From the NCBI RefSeq assembly GCF_011764505.1, contig NZ_AP022839.1, forward strand, positions 2,525,001 through 2,589,000: DNA of 64,000 nt, read 5' to 3'. A program made the position numbers and the translations under genes. Below the pieces are notes generated by a model, which saw only the letters and a program-made list of their open reading frames with translations, was not told the DNA's origin and searched no databases. This DNA is from Legionella antarctica. GTDB lineage: Bacteria; Pseudomonadota; Gammaproteobacteria; Legionellales; Legionellaceae. This document shows, in pieces, positions 33,204 to 42,146 of the stretch; position 1 is the stretch's first letter, and every line of letters begins with the position of its first letter.

Positions 33204-33488
33204 ATGTCTAAAAAGCGAGCTTATTATACGGCGGCCAAGAAGGCAAAAATAACGCTAGCTGCGATTGAGGGGAAACTCACACAAGCGCAAATTACCAGTG
33301 AATACGGTGTTCACGCAACGCAGGTAAAAACTTGGAAGCAATCGGCCATCAAAGCCATTAACGATTTATTCTCTGGGGCTAATGAAAAAGAAGCCAAGTC
33401 CCAAGAGCAGCTTGTTGAGGCATTATATCAAGAAATTGGTCGACTTCAAGCGCAGCTATCTTGGCTAAAAAAAAAGCATGAACTTTAG
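33204..33488 (+). CDS. IS3-family transposase OrfA (second copy)
   Basis: This is the same 94-residue HTH protein as at 14680-14964, with the same A9 run at its end. It remains intact although its orfB partner is broken. It could still bind the IS ends and interfere with transposition of the intact copy, but cannot support transposition on its own. Confidence 0.88.
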   Translation: MSKKRAYYTAAKKAKITLAAIEGKLTQAQITSEYGVHATQVKTWKQSAIKAINDLFSGANEKEAKSQEQLVEALYQEIGRLQAQLSWLKKKHEL

Positions 33489-33666
33489 TCTGGATGAAAA
33501 GCGCGTCATGATTGATCCTCTTGCCGAGCTCACCATTCGTGAACAATGCTTGCTATTAGACTTGCCTGTTTCAAGTTATTATTATAGTGCCAAGCCCATT
33601 TCTGTCGAAGATGAAGCGCTTATGGGTATCCGTTCGGTGAACTACGGGTTGCATTAGAAGAAGGGG

Positions 33667-35178
33667 TTAATTCATCTTGAGATTAAAAGGAAGAAGATTC
33701 GTGAAGTCTTCTGCGGTTTTACAGAAGCGGATTTTTTCGAAGAGGACTTTGAGGTAATCAAAAGGATTAAGGCCATTGGACTTAGCTGTTGCAATAAGGC
33801 TATAGAATAATGCCCCAGCATGAGCCCCTCTAGGGCTTCCAGACATGAGCCAGTTTTTTCTGCCCAGAGCAAAAGGCCTAATGATGTTTTCAATGGCATT
33901 ATTATCAATCTCGAGCATCCCATCAAGCAAATAAGCAGTAAGCTCCTTCCATCGCTGAGACATGTAAACTAAGGCATCACCCAGCTTTGATTTGGGTACC
34001 GCATTTTTTAAGGATTGGTCAAGCCAAGTCTTTAAAGCGTCAAGAATGGGTTTTGATTGTTCGAGCCTTATCTGATAGCGTTGTTCTGCCGTATAGTTCC
34101 CATCCCGAGCAATTTTTTCAATGGCATAGAGCTTTTGAATATACGCCACGGCCTGATGTGATTTACCTGTGGTTTTAGCCAGTTTGACAAGCTCAGCAAA
34201 AGGACGTCTGGCATGTGCAAAACATCCCAAATGAATAATATCAGGATGGTCATCAACCCAGTCATAACCAACATACCCATCTGTTTGTAAATAGCCTTTA
34301 AACTCTTTAAGTAGTTCTTTAGGCCATTGGGCTTGTCGGGTTTCACGATAATCAAACACAATGATTTTTTTATCCGGTTTGTGATTCTGGTATACCCACA
34401 TATAGCTCTTGGATGTATTTTTTCGATTAGGCTCATCCATCACCTGAAGTGGTGTTTCATCGGCCTGAAGGTAGTTTGATGCAACCAGCTCTTTGATTAG
34501 AGCGTTCCTCATTGGGCTACATACCTCAGATGCTGCCATTATCCATCCACATACTGTATTGCGAGCCATCTCAATGCCCATTCGTTTCCAGATGTGCTCT
34601 TGACGGTATAAAGGGAGGTGGTCTTGGTATTTACTAATAATGGCATGAGCTACAAGGCTTGGTGTGGCAATGCTTTTAGGAAGGAATAATTGCGGCATAG
34701 GGGCAATGCTTACCCCTTCATCACAACGATTACATGCATATTTGGGTCGCACATGGGCAATGACCGTCAGCTTTGCAGGAACAAACTCTAGCTGTTCCGT
34801 GACCTCTTCGCCAATACGTTGCTTCATACAGCCGCAAGCACACAGTTTTTCTTCTTCTGCAATGTCATGCTCAATGGTTTCACGGGGTAACTCTGGAGGT
34901 AATGGGCGTCGTACTGGTTTTTTGCGAGTATAGGTGACCGTAATTGTATTATCTTCTTGCGGCAGCTCTGTGACCTCTATGCTTTCTGCTTCATCAAATT
35001 GCAACTCGCCTTGCAGAATATTGTGTTCAGATGAGGGAGAGTATTTACGCTGTTGAGCCAGTTTGAATTGCTCTAGCATATTAAAATACTTTTGCTTCCA
35101 TTCCAGAGCTTCTTTTTTTAATTGATTAATTTCTTCCTGCAAAGGCATTAAAAGTGATTGGTCTTTTGAGGAAATCAT
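33667..35178 (-). CDS. tnpC: IS66 transposase TnpC
   Basis: This 503-residue transposase has an N-terminal leucine-rich coiled coil (LMPLQEEINQLKKEALEWKQKYFNMLEQ), a zinc-binding region (CACGCMKQ, CNRCDEG), and the catalytic core with LQADETPLQVMDEP (Asp), LQTDGYVGYDWV (Asp) and IDNNAIENIIRPFALGRKNWL (Glu). It appears intact, with a C-terminal IS66_C-like end. Confidence 0.93.
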   Translation of the reverse strand: MISSKDQSLLMPLQEEINQLKKEALEWKQKYFNMLEQFKLAQQRKYSPSSEHNILQGELQFDEAESIEVTELPQEDNTITVTYTRKKPVRRPLPPELPRETIEHDIAEEEKLCACGCMKQRIGEEVTEQLEFVPAKLTVIAHVRPKYACNRCDEGVSIAPMPQLFLPKSIATPSLVAHAIISKYQDHLPLYRQEHIWKRMGIEMARNTVCGWIMAASEVCSPMRNALIKELVASNYLQADETPLQVMDEPNRKNTSKSYMWVYQNHKPDKKIIVFDYRETRQAQWPKELLKEFKGYLQTDGYVGYDWVDDHPDIIHLGCFAHARRPFAELVKLAKTTGKSHQAVAYIQKLYAIEKIARDGNYTAEQRYQIRLEQSKPILDALKTWLDQSLKNAVPKSKLGDALVYMSQRWKELTAYLLDGMLEIDNNAIENIIRPFALGRKNWLMSGSPRGAHAGALFYSLIATAKSNGLNPFDYLKVLFEKIRFCKTAEDFTNLLPFNLKMN

Positions 35179-35244
35179 GGCTGGTTTAGTGCTTGTTTTA
35201 ATGGTGATATTATACCATAACCACCATGATTTCTTCAGTGTTTT

Positions 35245-35595
35245 TCAATGAAAATCACGGTAAATCACCGGGTTTCCTCCTTGATGAAAGGTGAATTTAT
35301 TGCTGGCCATGAGCCATTTTAAGTGCTCTTTTGTCAGCTCAATATGACCTTGGGTATTGCGGGGGAAAATGAATTTCCCTTTCTCTAATCTGCGGTACCA
35401 TAAGGTAAAACTCTGCTCTTCATAGTACAGTGCTTTTAACTTATCTCCTCCTCTGCTACGAAACAAAAATAAATGACCTGCACTAAGCTCCATTCCAAAA
35501 ACTTCATGCACCAGAATGGCTAGAGTATTAATGGATTTGCGCATATCAGTTATTCCACAATATAAATGCACTTGAACATCATCTGGAATTAACAT
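35245..35595 (-). CDS. tnpB: IS66 accessory protein TnpB
   Basis: This 116-residue protein has DVQVHLYCGITDMRKSINTLAILV and HLFLFRSRGGDKLKALYYEEQSFTLWYRRLEKGKF, diagnostic for IS66 TnpB (Orf2). It is needed for transposition, though its biochemical role is unclear. It overlaps tnpA by 7 bp. Confidence 0.93.
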   Translation of the reverse strand: MLIPDDVQVHLYCGITDMRKSINTLAILVHEVFGMELSAGHLFLFRSRGGDKLKALYYEEQSFTLWYRRLEKGKFIFPRNTQGHIELTKEHLKWLMASNKFTFHQGGNPVIYRDFH

Positions 35596-35909
35596 AAGGT
35601 CATCAACTCCCTTAATAATATCAGTCGGTGTTGATGGTCAGCTGCATCAAGTTCACAGCGTATTTTATTAGGGAGTTCAATAACTAATTTAAACACTGCC
35701 TTAGCAGAAGGTAATGGAGTAATAATAAGTGGCTCAAATAAAGCCTCTTTGGCTGGGGTAACTGCTTTAGACTCTTTCTTGAATTTATTGCGATAAAATC
35801 TGAGCCTGGAGTCTGATATTCCTTTATTACGGCAAAATAATCCTGGTGCTAAACCACTTTCCTCATAGGATTTAACCATGTCACTCCAGTACTCATCTCT
35901 TTTTGTCAT
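35589..35909 (-). CDS. tnpA: IS66 accessory protein TnpA
   Basis: This 106-residue protein has an N-terminal HTH-like region (YWSDMVKSYEESGLAPGLFCRNKGISDSRLRFYRNKFK), the usual TnpA (Orf1) of IS66. It is the first gene of the three-gene IS66 operon, with tnpB overlapping its end. Confidence 0.9.
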   Translation of the reverse strand: MTKRDEYWSDMVKSYEESGLAPGLFCRNKGISDSRLRFYRNKFKKESKAVTPAKEALFEPLIITPLPSAKAVFKLVIELPNKIRCELDAADHQHRLILLRELMTLC

Positions 35910-36961
35910 CGTCTACTCCAATAGTTATGGTGTAGCGATCTTCTTCAATTTTCACTTATTCCTCTAGGTGTATTTCACCGAACGGATACGCTTATGGCGC
36001 TACTTGATGAGCACTATCTGCAGTATCCATGTGAAGGTAAAATTAAGCGGGCAAGATGGCTGTCAAAAGAAGTAGGCTATCCTGTTGGTAAACGTCGAGT
36101 AAAAAAGTTGATGGAAATGATGGGGTTATCGACTGTTTACCCAAAGCCAAATACAAGCGTTCCCAATAAGGAGCATGAGGTGTTCCCTTATTTATTAAAA
36201 GAGGTGGATATCACCAAACCAAATCAGGTTTGGGCCGCAGATATCACCTACATCCGCATGAAAGGAAAGCATGTGTATTTAGTAGCTATTATGGACTGGT
36301 ATAGTCGTTATGTGATTGGATGGGCTATTTCACCTACTATGGAGGCTGAATTTTGTATTGAGGCGCTTAGAAACGCTTTGCTGCATTCGCGTTGTGAGAT
36401 CTTTAACACGGATCAGGGTTCTCAATTTACCTCAAAAGATTGGATAAATACGCTAAAATCTCACCACATTTCTATCAGCATGGATGGGCGAGGACGTTAT
36501 TTAGATAATATATTTATCGAGCGATTGTGGCGTAGTGTTAAGCAAGAAAAAATCTACCGGTATGATTTTGATACAATTGAAGAGGTTGAGCTGGCCTTAA
36601 CGGAGTATTTTGAGTATTATAATAACCGAAGGCTTCACCAGTCCTTTAATTATTTAACGCCCGCAGAGGTGTATTATGGCCGGAAAAGACCATAAACCCT
36701 AAATGAGAGCGTCATGACTTACCCACAAGGCCCACAGGCCTATACGAGAAAGTGAAGCTCTCCTGACCTGTGGACTTGTGGATAAGTCATTCTGATAGAG
36801 TTGTGGTAAAATGACCTAAGACAATTCGTAGTAGCAATCACTATTCATACGGTATTGAGTAGGTTTAAATAGGTTAATTTGAGTGAATTTTTAACTATAA
36901 ATGATGGATGAATAGCTCTTATTTTTCCTTAATTTTGTTCCAGACATGCGGACCCATATCA

Positions 36962-37331
36962 CCCTGCCACAAGTCGCACCGCAAGATGAATCTACCTGAG
37001 AGGGAAATTGTTCGATTTATCAGTTATATTTAATAAAATATACTTTAAATTCAGTCCCCTGACTTGCTTTTTAATTCATACGAAGAATAATTAAAAACAT
37101 TAAATTTATTTAAGAAGCCCAGATTTAATGCTATAAATGCTGAAAATATTCATTTTGAATATAATTTTTAACCAACCTCAAAAATAATTTCTTATTTAAA
37201 TCATTAAGATATGATTTTTTCTTATTTTTTTTAAGTTGGAATAGTTTTATTATTTTCCATATGAATATAACATTAGCTCCCTATTAATTATTGTGAGAAT
37301 TAAACAGCCCGTGAAGAAGAATATTCCAACT
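36962..37331. other. AT-rich intergenic region upstream of permease
   Basis: Very AT-rich sequence, with several A/T runs around 37020-37290, separates the IS3 right end from the permease start. It probably contains the permease promoter, but no single -35/-10 pair stands out. No RNA gene, repeat or open frame with a recognisable product was found. Confidence 0.5.
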
Positions 37332-38774
37332 ATGTCCAAACCTATTAAAGACAGTGGCTACCGCCGAGGTTTAAAGGATCGTCATGTTCAGTTAATTGCC
37401 TTGGGTGGAATCATTGGCTCAGGTTTTTTCTTAGGAACTGGAGAGGTTATTAATCTCGTAGGCCCTGCTGTATTTATAGCCTATATGTTGGGCGGGTTGA
37501 TAATATATTTGACAATGCTGTGTATGGGTGAACTGGCAGTTGCCATTCCCATTTCAGGTTCTTTTGTTACCTACACTTCTGATTTTATTTCTCCTGCAGT
37601 TGCTTGTGGTGTCGGGTGGTCCTATTGGATTAGCTGGGTAGCTTATATTCCAGCAGAATGTGTGGCAGGGGGCATCCTTATGGAGATGTTTACCGGGATT
37701 AATGGCTATATTTGGGCTGTTTGTTTTGGTTTACTGATCACATATATCAATCTGGCAAAGGTAGATACTTTTGGAGAGATCGAATTCTGGTTGGCTTTAA
37801 TTAAAATTGTAGCCTTGATGGGATTCGTTGTCTTAGCCATTTTGATTTTTCTTGGAGTTTTTAGTGGCACTGAGCCTCATGGGTTTATTGGTCTTAGATA
37901 CATCTGGGATGATGGTGGTTTGCTTCCTAATGGAACGATGGCCTTATTGACAGCCATGGTTCTGCTACTGGTAAACTATCAAGGCTCTGAAATTATTGGT
38001 CTTGCTGCAGGAGAGTCTGAAAATCCCGCACGGATGATTCCTCACGCTATTCGTAACGTTACACTTAGAATCCTGTTTATTTATATTATTCCAGTCTTTT
38101 GTCTGGTATTAATTTTCCCTTGGCAGAAAGCTGGTTTATCCAACTCTGTATTTGCAGATGCGCTGAATTTCTATGGTTTAAAGTGGGCCGGATCAGTAAC
38201 CAGTTTTGTAACTCTATCTGCAACTCTTTCCTGTGCCAACTCAGGATTTTATGGCACAGTTCGTTCTTTGAATGCTCTGGCTCGAGATGGAATGGCTCCT
38301 CATACTTTTGCTAAATTCAATCAAAATGCCGTCCCTCAGAATGCTGTAATCGCTACTTTGATTGGAGTTTGGGTCCTCTTGGGTGTAGGGTATTTTTTTG
38401 GACAAACGAAACTTTACATCGCGTTATTGCTTGTCTCTGGATTTACTGGAGCTTTAGCATGGATTTCCTTATGTGCCTCCCAAATTAGCTTTCGAAACAG
38501 GTTGTATCAGGCGGGTTATACTACTAAAGATTTACGTTATGTAACGCCCTACTCTCCATATACTGGGATTGTGGCGATAATTTTAATGGTTATTGCCCTG
38601 TTTTTCCTCGTTTTAAATAAAGATCCAATGTATAAATTGGCTTTTGTAATTGGCATGGTGAGTTTTCTTGTGCCCATTGCGATTTATAAGATATTTGATG
38701 TCTCTAAAAAGAGACGTAAAGCTTTGCATGTGAAAAGTCGAGTTAAGTTTCAGGATTTGTTCCCTCCGCTTTAA
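37332..38774 (+). CDS. Amino acid permease, AAT/APC family
   Basis: This protein of 480 residues has 12 predicted membrane helices. The N-terminus has LKDRHVQLIALGGIIGSGFFLGTGEVI and GPAVFIAYMLGGLIIYLTMLCMGELAV, the consensus of AAT-family proton-coupled amino acid permeases. I chose ATG 37332 (MSKPIKDSGYRRG) with GAAGAAG upstream; a GTG at 37293 lacks a ribosome-binding site. The substrate cannot be deduced. It is the first clearly chromosomal gene after the mobile region. Confidence 0.85.
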   Translation: MSKPIKDSGYRRGLKDRHVQLIALGGIIGSGFFLGTGEVINLVGPAVFIAYMLGGLIIYLTMLCMGELAVAIPISGSFVTYTSDFISPAVACGVGWSYWISWVAYIPAECVAGGILMEMFTGINGYIWAVCFGLLITYINLAKVDTFGEIEFWLALIKIVALMGFVVLAILIFLGVFSGTEPHGFIGLRYIWDDGGLLPNGTMALLTAMVLLLVNYQGSEIIGLAAGESENPARMIPHAIRNVTLRILFIYIIPVFCLVLIFPWQKAGLSNSVFADALNFYGLKWAGSVTSFVTLSATLSCANSGFYGTVRSLNALARDGMAPHTFAKFNQNAVPQNAVIATLIGVWVLLGVGYFFGQTKLYIALLLVSGFTGALAWISLCASQISFRNRLYQAGYTTKDLRYVTPYSPYTGIVAIILMVIALFFLVLNKDPMYKLAFVIGMVSFLVPIAIYKIFDVSKKRRKALHVKSRVKFQDLFPPL

Positions 38775-38877
38775 GTTTTTTGTGGAGTAAGGAAAAACGT
38801 CATCCCTAAGGAAATGAGGGATCTCCTAGTGGCTGTGCAGCGCTTATTAGGGTATCTCTGCCTGTCTTTAAAGGGAA

Positions 38878-39213
38878 TTAATGTAGTTTTTGTCCATTAG
38901 GAACTTTGGGATCGGATGTAATGAGGCAGATGGCTCCGTTCTCATCGGTAAAACCAACCAATAAAAATTGTGAAGTAAAGCCTGCAATGTTCTTTTCACC
39001 TAAATTCACACAACCGACCACTGAGCGTCCTAGTAAAGACTCCGGAGTGTAGTGAACGGTGACTTGAGCTGATGTTTGTAGTACGCCCAAATCCTTTCCA
39101 AAATCCACCCATACTTTACAGGCAGGCTTTATAGCGCGTGTAAACTCCTCTACTTTGACCACAATTCCGGAACACAGCTCTATTTTATTAAAATCATCAT
39201 ATGTCACAATCAT
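38878..39213 (-). CDS. CsaA-like tRNA-binding-domain protein
   Basis: This 111-residue OB-fold protein has DFNKIELCSGIVVKVEEFTRAIKPACKVWVDFGK and SLLGRSVVGCVNLGEKNIAGFTSQFLLVGF, matching CsaA and the EMAP/tRNA-binding domain. CsaA proteins are reported to act as chaperones or to bind RNA. It is full length for the family (about 110 residues). A strong AGGAGG-like site precedes ATG 39213. Confidence 0.85.
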   Translation of the reverse strand: MIVTYDDFNKIELCSGIVVKVEEFTRAIKPACKVWVDFGKDLGVLQTSAQVTVHYTPESLLGRSVVGCVNLGEKNIAGFTSQFLLVGFTDENGAICLITSDPKVPNGQKLH

Positions 39214-39315
39214 TTTCTTACCTCCTTTTAAAATTTTAAAACCATTATAGTTACCAATTTTTGTCTTACTGGTGGAAAGAGTAAAAGTTTATCGAAAGAC
39301 AAATCTCGTTGGTGG

Positions 39316-40134
39316 TTATAACCTCTGGCAATATTCGACAAAAGCCAAGCTCACTTCTTCAGGATTATCAATCCAGGGAAAATGCCCAGCCTCACGAATT
39401 TCCCTGATGAAAATATTATCACGCTGAAACAGCATTGAGTTTCTAAATAATGTTAATGGGGTTAACTGATCACGCTCGCCAGCAAAAATCAGTGTCGGGA
39501 TCGTTTCTGGTATCCATTGAGATACATAATCGCTGTCAAAAAATTGTGCAGACCACTCACAGCTCTCATAATTGAAGGGCAGAGATTCAAAAAAAGAAAG
39601 AGCCTTTGTTAATCCGGCTGAAGTAAACAAGTATGGGGCAGAGGCAATAGTCATCTTTTTCAGGAGTTCATTATTGGGTTGTTCGAGGTATTTTTTGTTC
39701 AGCTTTTCGAGTGCGTCAATAGGATTCCTCTTGACGTAGCTCATAAATACAGTTTGCCAGGATGCATCAGGTGCAGAATCCATTAATACCAAACCGGTGA
39801 GTAACCCCTCTAGCTTTGCTGTTGCCAAAGCATACATCCCTCCAGTTGAATGGGCAACAAGAATCACCTGTTCCAGCGATGCAACGGCTTCAATAAGAGC
39901 GTCAGACCAATGAGAAAAATAATGCTTGTTGTCTTCGGTGACGTTTGAGCCATCACCTGGCAAATCAAGGTGCCAAATAGTACCTGGTAGTTGCAGTAAT
40001 GAGGATAAATCCGTAAGTGACTCAGAGCCAAGCCCTGGTCCCCCAGGCAATAAGACCCAGTTAAATGGCTTACCCTCTCTGCTTTTGATATATTGTAGAC
40101 GTGCTCTTAAAGAAGTCCAAAGATATTTACTCAT
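39316..40134 (-). CDS. Alpha/beta-hydrolase, possible esterase or peptidase
   Basis: In this 272-residue protein the oxyanion-hole region is NWVLLPGGPGLGSESL, the nucleophile elbow VILVAHSTGGMYALA (Ser), a likely Asp lies in PTLIFAGERDQLTPLTLF and the His in REAGHFPWIDNP, giving a full catalytic triad. This is the layout of proline iminopeptidase-like and lipolytic hydrolases. The substrate is unknown. It has no signal peptide, so it is probably cytoplasmic. Confidence 0.85.
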   Translation of the reverse strand: MSKYLWTSLRARLQYIKSREGKPFNWVLLPGGPGLGSESLTDLSSLLQLPGTIWHLDLPGDGSNVTEDNKHYFSHWSDALIEAVASLEQVILVAHSTGGMYALATAKLEGLLTGLVLMDSAPDASWQTVFMSYVKRNPIDALEKLNKKYLEQPNNELLKKMTIASAPYLFTSAGLTKALSFFESLPFNYESCEWSAQFFDSDYVSQWIPETIPTLIFAGERDQLTPLTLFRNSMLFQRDNIFIREIREAGHFPWIDNPEEVSLAFVEYCQRL

Positions 40135-40213
40135 AATCTTACCTAATAAATTGAGATAATTTAAAATTTAAAACAGAGCATAACTAATCCTGGAACTATT
40201 TGAAATATCGGTT

Positions 40214-42082
40214 TCAACTCATCACGAACTCGTTCAATTGCAGTTCAGGCACAAGGCTTCTTAATAAAATTAAAAGTTCATGTTCTTGATAGTCAACACA
40301 TGCACTATTTAACATTCGCATAGTCTGTGTAAGCTCATTCCAATCCAGCTCGCGGAATTTTGCTTTGAATAGTTTTTCATGCTCTGTCGGCGCTAATTGC
40401 TCTGATTCATGGAACAACTCTTCATATAATTTTTCTCCGGGGCGCAATCCAGTGTATTCAATGAGAATGTCTTTGTCAGGTTCTTTACCAGCAAGGCGAA
40501 TCATTTGCTCCGCTAAATAGCTTATTTTTATAGGTTCACCCATGTCCAACACAAAAATTTCACCACCACACCCATTAATCATTGCTTGCAAAATTAACTG
40601 ACATGCTTCGGGAATCGTCATAAAATAACGTTGCATGTCAGGATGAGTTACTGTTAACGGGCCACCTGCTTGTAATTGTTTTTGAAATAGGGGAACAACA
40701 CTCCCAGCTGACCCAAGAACATTACCAAAACGAACTGTAATAAATTGAGTTTGCACTTTGTCATTTAAATTCTGACAGTATATTTCCGCAACACGCTTGG
40801 TAGTTCCCATAATGTTAGTGGGATTAACTGCTTTGTCCGTAGAAATTAAAATAAATTTCTCTACGCCATAAGTAACACTGGCTTTAGCAACTGTCTGCGT
40901 ACCCAATACGTTGTTATACACAGCAACGCGTATCTGATTTTGCAGCATGGGAACATGCTTATAAGCCGCAGCATGGAATACGATTGTCGGTTGAAAGCGA
41001 GCGAACAGATGATTGATTGCTATTTCATCAGTAACACTTACCAAGCACAACTCGATAGGAATTCCAGGGAAACTCTCCTTCAACTCCTGCTCGATTTTAT
41101 AGAGATTAAATTCACTATTTTCCACGATAATCAAACTGGCTGGTTTCAGGGCCAAAACCTGTCGGCATAATTCAGAACCAATTGAGCCACCACCCCCAGT
41201 TATTAAAACTCGTTTTTCAAAAATAGTTGCCGCAATTTTATCCCATTGCAGACTGACCTGATCTCTGCCTAATAAATCCTCTATATTTACTGGCCTTAAG
41301 GCATTCACCTCAACTCGACCAGCTGCTAAGGCAGAAATACTGGGTAATGTTCTGAAAGGCACGCAACTTGCTTCACAATAAGTAACTATTCGCCTCATGG
41401 TCGAAGAGCGTGCAGAAGGAATGGCGATAAATATTAAATCTACATCATAAAGGTTAACAAACTCCACAATCTGCCGAGTTGTTCCCAATACCCTGATTCC
41501 ATGAACCTCTAATCCAGTTTTGCTGATATTATCATCAACAAATCCTATAGGTTGATAAATATTGCTCCGTTTCAGATCCCGAGCCAACCCTTCTCCTGAG
41601 TGTCCTGCCCCTATGATCAAAACTTTCTTGAGGTCGACCTCTTTCTTACCCATTTCGCGCTTATCCCAATGAATACGAAACAATAATCTTCCACCACAGA
41701 GCAAGGTAGCCAGAATAATGCAGTATAAGGGAAAAACAGACCTGGGAAGATAATGTAATGATGAGGTTAGGTAAAATACGGGTATTACCAAAACAATCCC
41801 ACTGACTGAGGCTTTTAAGATGCGTACTACATCATTTAAAGATGAAAAACGCCATAAGCCTCTATAGGTTTTAAAATAATAATAACAACTAATTTGGACA
41901 ACGATTAGTGACGCCAAGGCAATAAATGAATGATTGGAGGTTAAAATACTGGGGTAAGGATGCATATTATAACGGAGCCAGTAAGCCGCATTCCAGGCAA
42001 TTGGAATGGCTGATACGTCAAACAAAATAACGGGCAACTTTGAAAGCAATTTTCTTAGAAATAAAATTATTTTTTTTATCAT
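40214..42082 (-). CDS. Membrane nucleotide-sugar 4,6-dehydratase/epimerase (CapD/WbpM-like)
   Basis: This 622-residue protein starts at ATG 42082. Four N-terminal membrane helices precede a CoA-binding-like Rossmann domain (KVLIIGAGHSGEGLARDL) and a C-terminal SDR domain (VLITGGGGSIGSELCRQVL; KFILISTDKAVNPTNIMGTTKRVAE). The Tyr-x-x-x-Lys of classical SDRs is replaced by M-G-T-T-K, as in WbpM/PglF dehydratases. These make UDP-4-keto-6-deoxy sugars for O-antigen or glycoprotein glycans. It is the last gene of a three-gene minus-strand group. Confidence 0.9.
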   Translation of the reverse strand: MIKKIILFLRKLLSKLPVILFDVSAIPIAWNAAYWLRYNMHPYPSILTSNHSFIALASLIVVQISCYYYFKTYRGLWRFSSLNDVVRILKASVSGIVLVIPVFYLTSSLHYLPRSVFPLYCIILATLLCGGRLLFRIHWDKREMGKKEVDLKKVLIIGAGHSGEGLARDLKRSNIYQPIGFVDDNISKTGLEVHGIRVLGTTRQIVEFVNLYDVDLIFIAIPSARSSTMRRIVTYCEASCVPFRTLPSISALAAGRVEVNALRPVNIEDLLGRDQVSLQWDKIAATIFEKRVLITGGGGSIGSELCRQVLALKPASLIIVENSEFNLYKIEQELKESFPGIPIELCLVSVTDEIAINHLFARFQPTIVFHAAAYKHVPMLQNQIRVAVYNNVLGTQTVAKASVTYGVEKFILISTDKAVNPTNIMGTTKRVAEIYCQNLNDKVQTQFITVRFGNVLGSAGSVVPLFQKQLQAGGPLTVTHPDMQRYFMTIPEACQLILQAMINGCGGEIFVLDMGEPIKISYLAEQMIRLAGKEPDKDILIEYTGLRPGEKLYEELFHESEQLAPTEHEKLFKAKFRELDWNELTQTMRMLNSACVDYQEHELLILLRSLVPELQLNEFVMS

Positions 42083-42146
42083 GAAATACACAGTATTTAA
42101 TCCATTCTAATAGAAAGGATGGTACACCAAGTTAAAGGGCATAGCA

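Larger units (their letters stand above)
33626..35989 (-). mobile_element. IS66-family element (2,364 bp) with tnpA-tnpB-tnpC
   Basis: The ends GTATCCGTTCGGTGAA and TTCACCGAACGGATAC are perfect 16-bp inverted repeats, flanked by an 8-bp direct duplication GCTTATGG. It carries the standard three-gene IS66 set on the minus strand. It shares GTATCC termini with the single-gene IS66-like element at 1555-3670 but is otherwise different. Confidence 0.95.
33478..36695 (+). pseudogene. IS3-family OrfB split by IS66
   Basis: The N-terminal 49 codons (33478-33625) end at an 8-bp duplication GCTTATGG (33618-33625 and 35990-35997). The C-terminal 233 codons resume at 35994. The sequence is otherwise identical to the intact orfB at 14954-15799. 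The N-terminal frame stops at 33657 inside the IS66 element. Confidence 0.9.
33127..36961 (+). mobile_element. Second copy of the 1,463-bp IS3 element, interrupted by an IS66 element
   Basis: It is identical in ends and sequence to 14603-16065, with the duplication CCC at 33124-33126 and 36962-36964. The orfB gene is broken by the IS66 element at 33626-35989. Subtracting that element and its 8-bp duplication leaves exactly 1,463 bp. No flanking gene is disrupted. Confidence 0.93.
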
